From Ruminococcaceae bacterium UBA945 (GTDB taxonomy: Bacteria > Bacillota > Clostridia > Oscillospirales > Acutalibacteraceae): a DNA stretch of 9,002 nucleotides. Positions 6,456 through 9,002 of this stretch are shown here, piece by piece. The first letter of the stretch is position 1. Each line of letters starts with the position of its first letter. The translations under genes and the position numbers were made by a program. The notes beneath the pieces were generated by a model. That model was not told where the DNA came from. It worked only from the letters and a program-made list of their open reading frames with translations, and searched no databases. Where the stretch lies: assembly GCA_002293315.1 (NCBI GenBank), contig DBCZ01000036.1, forward strand, positions 32,829-41,830. The letters are read 5' to 3'.

Positions 6456-6497
6456 GGAGCGGGCGTGCGTCATATAGTTGCGACGTGCGCCCACTCC
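6456..6497 (+). promoter_or_regulatory. Intercistronic hairpin between binding protein and permease
   Basis: The arms 6456-6471 (GGAGCGGGCGTGCGTC) and 6482-6497 (GACGTGCGCCCACTCC) form a 16-position GC-rich stem with one mismatch and two G-U pairs, around a 10-base loop. Only a mixed A/T stretch (TTAAAATTATTTG) follows, not a clean T tract. It starts 40 bases after the binding-protein stop and ends 45 bases before the permease start. It fits a leaky terminator or 3' mRNA-stabilising element that would raise the binding-protein message over the permease message, as known for periplasmic or lipoprotein binding-protein operons; the role is inferred. Confidence 0.75.
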
Positions 6498-6542
6498 TTA
6501 AAATTATTTGAGGATATATTCGTTAATTAAGGGGTGTGAGCA

Positions 6543-7541
6543 TTGAAATTCAGGAAATTCTTAGGTCTGCGTCTGCTGACGTGGGCGCTTACCATTTTAA
6601 TTGGTGTCACATTTGTTTTCTTCATCCCCCGCATGTTCCCCTCAGATCCTGTGGAGAGCATGATAGGGCAAATTCAATCCCGCTCAGGTCAGATGGACCC
6701 GGCACAGATGGAGGCCATGCGCGCGCAGCTTCGCGTGCAGTTCGGTCTTGACGGCTCTCTGATTGAGCAGTACGGCAGTTTTCTGTGGAACGGCCTTCTT
6801 CACTTCGATTTCGGCCCGTCGTTGATGAGCTTCCCGACGCCCGCAGGAGAAATAATTGCAACATACCTACCTTATACGCTGATTCTATGTCTTACCTCAA
6901 CCTTCCTGGCATGGCTCATCGGAAACCTGATTGGCTTGCGCGCCGGATTCCAGAAGAATAAGCGTTCATCGAAAATTATGGAAAGTGTGGCCATTTGTAT
7001 ATACCCCATCCCATATTTTATCGTCGCGTTGGTGCTGCAAATCGTCTTTGCCTTTGTTTTGGGGTGGTTCCCTCTTATAACCACCATCAATCAATCTGGC
7101 GGGACTTGGGAATTCCTGAGCTCACTGCTGTGGGCGTCGATTCTGCCGGCTATCTCGCTTCTGTTAATCGGAACGGGTTGGTGGATAATTTCGATGAAGT
7201 CGCTGTCAAGCAGTACGGCTGAGGAAGACTTTGTTATGTTTGCGAGATTGCGCGGCCTTCCGGAGAAGAGCATCAGTAACCGCTATGTGCTTCGCAACTC
7301 AATTATCCCGCAGATTACGGCTCTAGGCATGAGCCTGGGCGGCGTATTCGGCGGCTCAATCATGACGGAGATTATGTTTGGCTATCCCGGCGTCGGCATG
7401 CTGATTCAAAAGGCTATAATGGCGTCAGATTACAATATGATTCTCGGCTGTATCACTATCTCAATCGTCGCAATATCCACCGCCACGCTCATTGTGGACC
7501 TTATCAATCCGTTTATCGACCCGCGGATTCGATATAGCTGA
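6543..7541 (+). CDS. ABC transporter permease, DppB/OppB type
   Basis: A 332-residue inner-membrane permease, the first of the pair forming the importer channel. It has an N-terminal membrane segment (about 9-28), an extracellular region up to about 105 with the typical QFGLDGSLIEQYGSFLWNGL stretch and GPS motif, then five hydrophobic segments (about 108-135, 148-178, 191-215, 255-275, 297-322). The EAA loop that docks the ATPase is at about 227-262 (EEDFVMFARLRGLPEKS, then NSIIPQITALG). The end NPFIDPRIRYS is characteristic of the family, and the length is typical. The start is a TTG at 6543, supported by AAGGGGTG at 6529-6536 and by the family-like KFRKFLGLRLL beginning; no closer ATG fits. 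Thirteen bases separate its stop from the next permease. Confidence 0.93.
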   Translation: MKFRKFLGLRLLTWALTILIGVTFVFFIPRMFPSDPVESMIGQIQSRSGQMDPAQMEAMRAQLRVQFGLDGSLIEQYGSFLWNGLLHFDFGPSLMSFPTPAGEIIATYLPYTLILCLTSTFLAWLIGNLIGLRAGFQKNKRSSKIMESVAICIYPIPYFIVALVLQIVFAFVLGWFPLITTINQSGGTWEFLSSLLWASILPAISLLLIGTGWWIISMKSLSSSTAEEDFVMFARLRGLPEKSISNRYVLRNSIIPQITALGMSLGGVFGGSIMTEIMFGYPGVGMLIQKAIMASDYNMILGCITISIVAISTATLIVDLINPFIDPRIRYS

Positions 7542-7554
7542 GAGGGGGGCAATT

Positions 7555-8391
7555 ATGAGAAAATTTTGGAAAAACTCAAATGGCCGCCTAAAAGCGGGGT
7601 TAATCATAACTTTCATATTCCTTGTCATCGGGTTCATCGTCTACCTCTTCCCGCATGAAGACCCGTTCTCAAAGAACACCTATCCCACCAAGCTTCTCCC
7701 GAATATGGAGCATTGGCTGGGAACCACCTCGATGGGGCAGGATGTTCTGTGGCTGTTGATTGAGGCTATTCACAACTCCTTGTTTATAGGCTTGATTGTT
7801 GCCACGATAGGCACGGTTGTCGGCGTGTTTGTCGGCCTGCTGGCAGGCTTCGCAGGCGGCGTGCTCGACCGTGTTCTGACGGTTATAACAGACACCTTCA
7901 TCGTTATACCGTCGCTTCCGATCTTGATTTTGATGACTTCTCTGATGAAGGGAAGCTCCACGGTAATAATGATGGCCTTGGTGCTGGCGTTGTTCGCGTG
8001 GCCATGGCCGAGCCGCCAGATTCGCGCGATGTCTCTCTCGCTTAAAGAGCGGGGCTTCATTGACACTGCATGGTTCTCCGGCGAAGGCACAATACAGGTC
8101 ATCATCACTGAAATCCTGCCGTTCGCGCTGACGTGGTCGCTCTCAAACTTCATGAACGCGACGCTCAGCGCCATAGCCTCTGAATCAAGCCTTGCGGTGC
8201 TCGGTCTTTCCCCGGGAAACCTCGTTTCTCTCGGAAACATGATAAACTGGGCAATGGAGCGCAACGCCGTTATGGCGGGGCTTTGGCACTGGATTATCCC
8301 GCCCATCGCGGCGACGGTGCTGCTGTTCATCGGCCTGTTCCTGCTTATCACAGGCTATAATGACTATTTGACAATGAGAAGGGGGAAATAG
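7555..8391 (+). CDS. ABC transporter permease, DppC/OppC type
   Basis: A 278-residue inner-membrane permease that pairs with the preceding one. It has a first membrane segment at about 13-32, then the family motif HWLGTTSMGQDVLWLLIEA (53-71), then further segments at about 76-103, 113-130, 136-150, 190-215 and 245-268. The ATPase-docking loop is at about 163-200 (LKERGFIDTAWFSGEG, then ILPFALTWSLSNF). The open frame extends upstream to 7492, but ATG 7555 is chosen because GAGGGGGG (7542-7549) lies just before it and the longer start would overlap the previous gene. Slightly shorter than many family members. The next gene starts 3 bases after its stop, so translation is probably coupled. Confidence 0.93.
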   Translation: MRKFWKNSNGRLKAGLIITFIFLVIGFIVYLFPHEDPFSKNTYPTKLLPNMEHWLGTTSMGQDVLWLLIEAIHNSLFIGLIVATIGTVVGVFVGLLAGFAGGVLDRVLTVITDTFIVIPSLPILILMTSLMKGSSTVIMMALVLALFAWPWPSRQIRAMSLSLKERGFIDTAWFSGEGTIQVIITEILPFALTWSLSNFMNATLSAIASESSLAVLGLSPGNLVSLGNMINWAMERNAVMAGLWHWIIPPIAATVLLFIGLFLLITGYNDYLTMRRGK

Positions 8392-8394
8392 ATT

Positions 8395-9002
8395 ATGCTG
8401 AAAGTTGAACATCTGTCTACCTCCTATAAAACCATTGACGGAGATGTGCGCGTTGTAAACAACGTGGATTTCGAAATCCGTGACAATGAAATCTTCGGCA
8501 TAGCCGGAGAATCGGGCTGCGGAAAATCAACTCTGCTCAATATATTGGGATTGTTGGATAACCCTACTTCTGGCAATTATTTCTTGGATGGTTTGGAAGT
8601 GGGGCATTTAAAGGAAAAAGAACGCACCTTGACCCGCAAAGGAAACATAGGATTCGTTTTTCAAAGTTTCAACCTGATTGAAGAAATGACGGTTTTCGAA
8701 AATGTAGAATTACCGCTTACTTATCTTAAAGTAAAAGTGGCCGACCGCAAACGCATGGTAGAAGAAACACTTCGCAAAATGAATATCAGCCACCGCGCCA
8801 AGCATTTTCCCAATCAGCTTTCGGGCGGACAGCAACAGCGTGTGGCCATTGCCCGCGCCGTAATTGCCAATCCCAAGCTTATCCTTGCCGATGAGCCGAC
8901 AGGTAACCTCGATTCGAAAAACGGTAAAGATGTGATGGACCTTCTGAGCCAGCTCAATGCCGAGGGGTCGACCATTGTGATGGTAACCCACTCGCAGCAC
9001 GA
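8395..9002 (+). CDS. ABC transporter ATPase, chimeric, cut by window end
   Basis: The window holds the first 202 codons of an ATP-binding protein. ATG 8395 lies 3 bases after the permease stop, with AGGGGG at 8380-8385. Motifs are complete: Walker A GESGCGKST (38-46), Q-loop Q90, signature LSGGQQQRV (142-150), Walker B LILADEP (162-168) and H-loop H199. Residues 1-46 resemble DppD-type ATPases and suit the operon. From about residue 47 the protein is LolD/MacB-like: NILGLLDNPTSG, GFVFQSFNLIEEMTVFENVELPL, DEPTGNLDSKNG, MVTHSQH. That combination is familiar from Bacteroidota, not from dipeptide importers, which have a longer segment and a MIFQDP-type Q-loop. The switch falls at about 8530-8545, right at the conserved Walker A codons. 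It is best read as a DppD start joined to a foreign ATPase, probably by misassembly. The gene runs past the window. Confidence 0.8.
   Translation, partial: MLKVEHLSTSYKTIDGDVRVVNNVDFEIRDNEIFGIAGESGCGKSTLLNILGLLDNPTSGNYFLDGLEVGHLKEKERTLTRKGNIGFVFQSFNLIEEMTVFENVELPLTYLKVKVADRKRMVEETLRKMNISHRAKHFPNQLSGGQQQRVAIARAVIANPKLILADEPTGNLDSKNGKDVMDLLSQLNAEGSTIVMVTHSQH

Noticed and set aside
6536..6751. Overlapping plus-strand frame beginning at a GTG just before the first permease
   Set aside because: It is out of frame with the permease family sequence and shows no motif; the TTG at 6543 with AAGGGGTG explains the region.
7492..7554. Longer upstream start for the second permease
   Set aside because: It would overlap the first permease and lacks a ribosome binding site; ATG 7555 follows GAGGGGGG.
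7770..8351. A 193-codon open frame on the minus strand opposite the second permease
   Set aside because: It is fully antisense to a clear membrane permease, and its composition is explained by reading the permease codons backwards.

Overview
The window looks like a contig from a low-to-medium G+C Bacillota (Clostridia-type) bacterium, probably from a gut or similar community. The signs are strong AGGAGG-type ribosome binding sites, lipoprotein signals with a lipobox Cys, SLH-domain wall-anchored proteins, sigma-A-like promoters, and Bacillota-like dehydrogenase and ABC transporter genes. No RNA gene, CRISPR array or insertion sequence was seen.

Bases 1-2850 hold a compact three-gene cell-surface operon, visibly more AT-rich than the rest. 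Its genes encode an SLH-anchored secreted protein with a metzincin-type zinc protease motif (HExxHxxGxxD plus a Met-turn), a lipoprotein of unknown function, and a small SLH protein. The genes are separated by only 16-18 bases, each has a strong ribosome binding site, and the operon ends in a near-perfect intrinsic terminator.

Bases 2851-3994 are a self-contained single-gene unit: a near-consensus promoter, a zinc-dependent medium-chain dehydrogenase with both zinc sites intact, and a second terminator whose stem resembles the first. A 461-base gap follows. It holds a possible 49-codon membrane peptide or gene relic, an AT-rich 32-base palindrome, short direct repeats and a candidate promoter.

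Bases 4406-9002 are a dpp/opp-type ABC importer operon: a large substrate-binding lipoprotein, a strong intercistronic hairpin, two permeases and the start of an ATPase. The cargo could be peptides or oligosaccharides; the sequence does not decide.

The most important caution is in the last gene. Its first ~46 residues read like the expected DppD-type ATPase of this operon. From just after Walker A to the window end it reads like a LolD/MacB-type ATPase of Bacteroidota character. This is most simply a chimeric join (assembly error across the conserved Walker A), although a real recombination cannot be excluded. Sequence after about 8530 should not be used to infer the operon's biology until that is checked.
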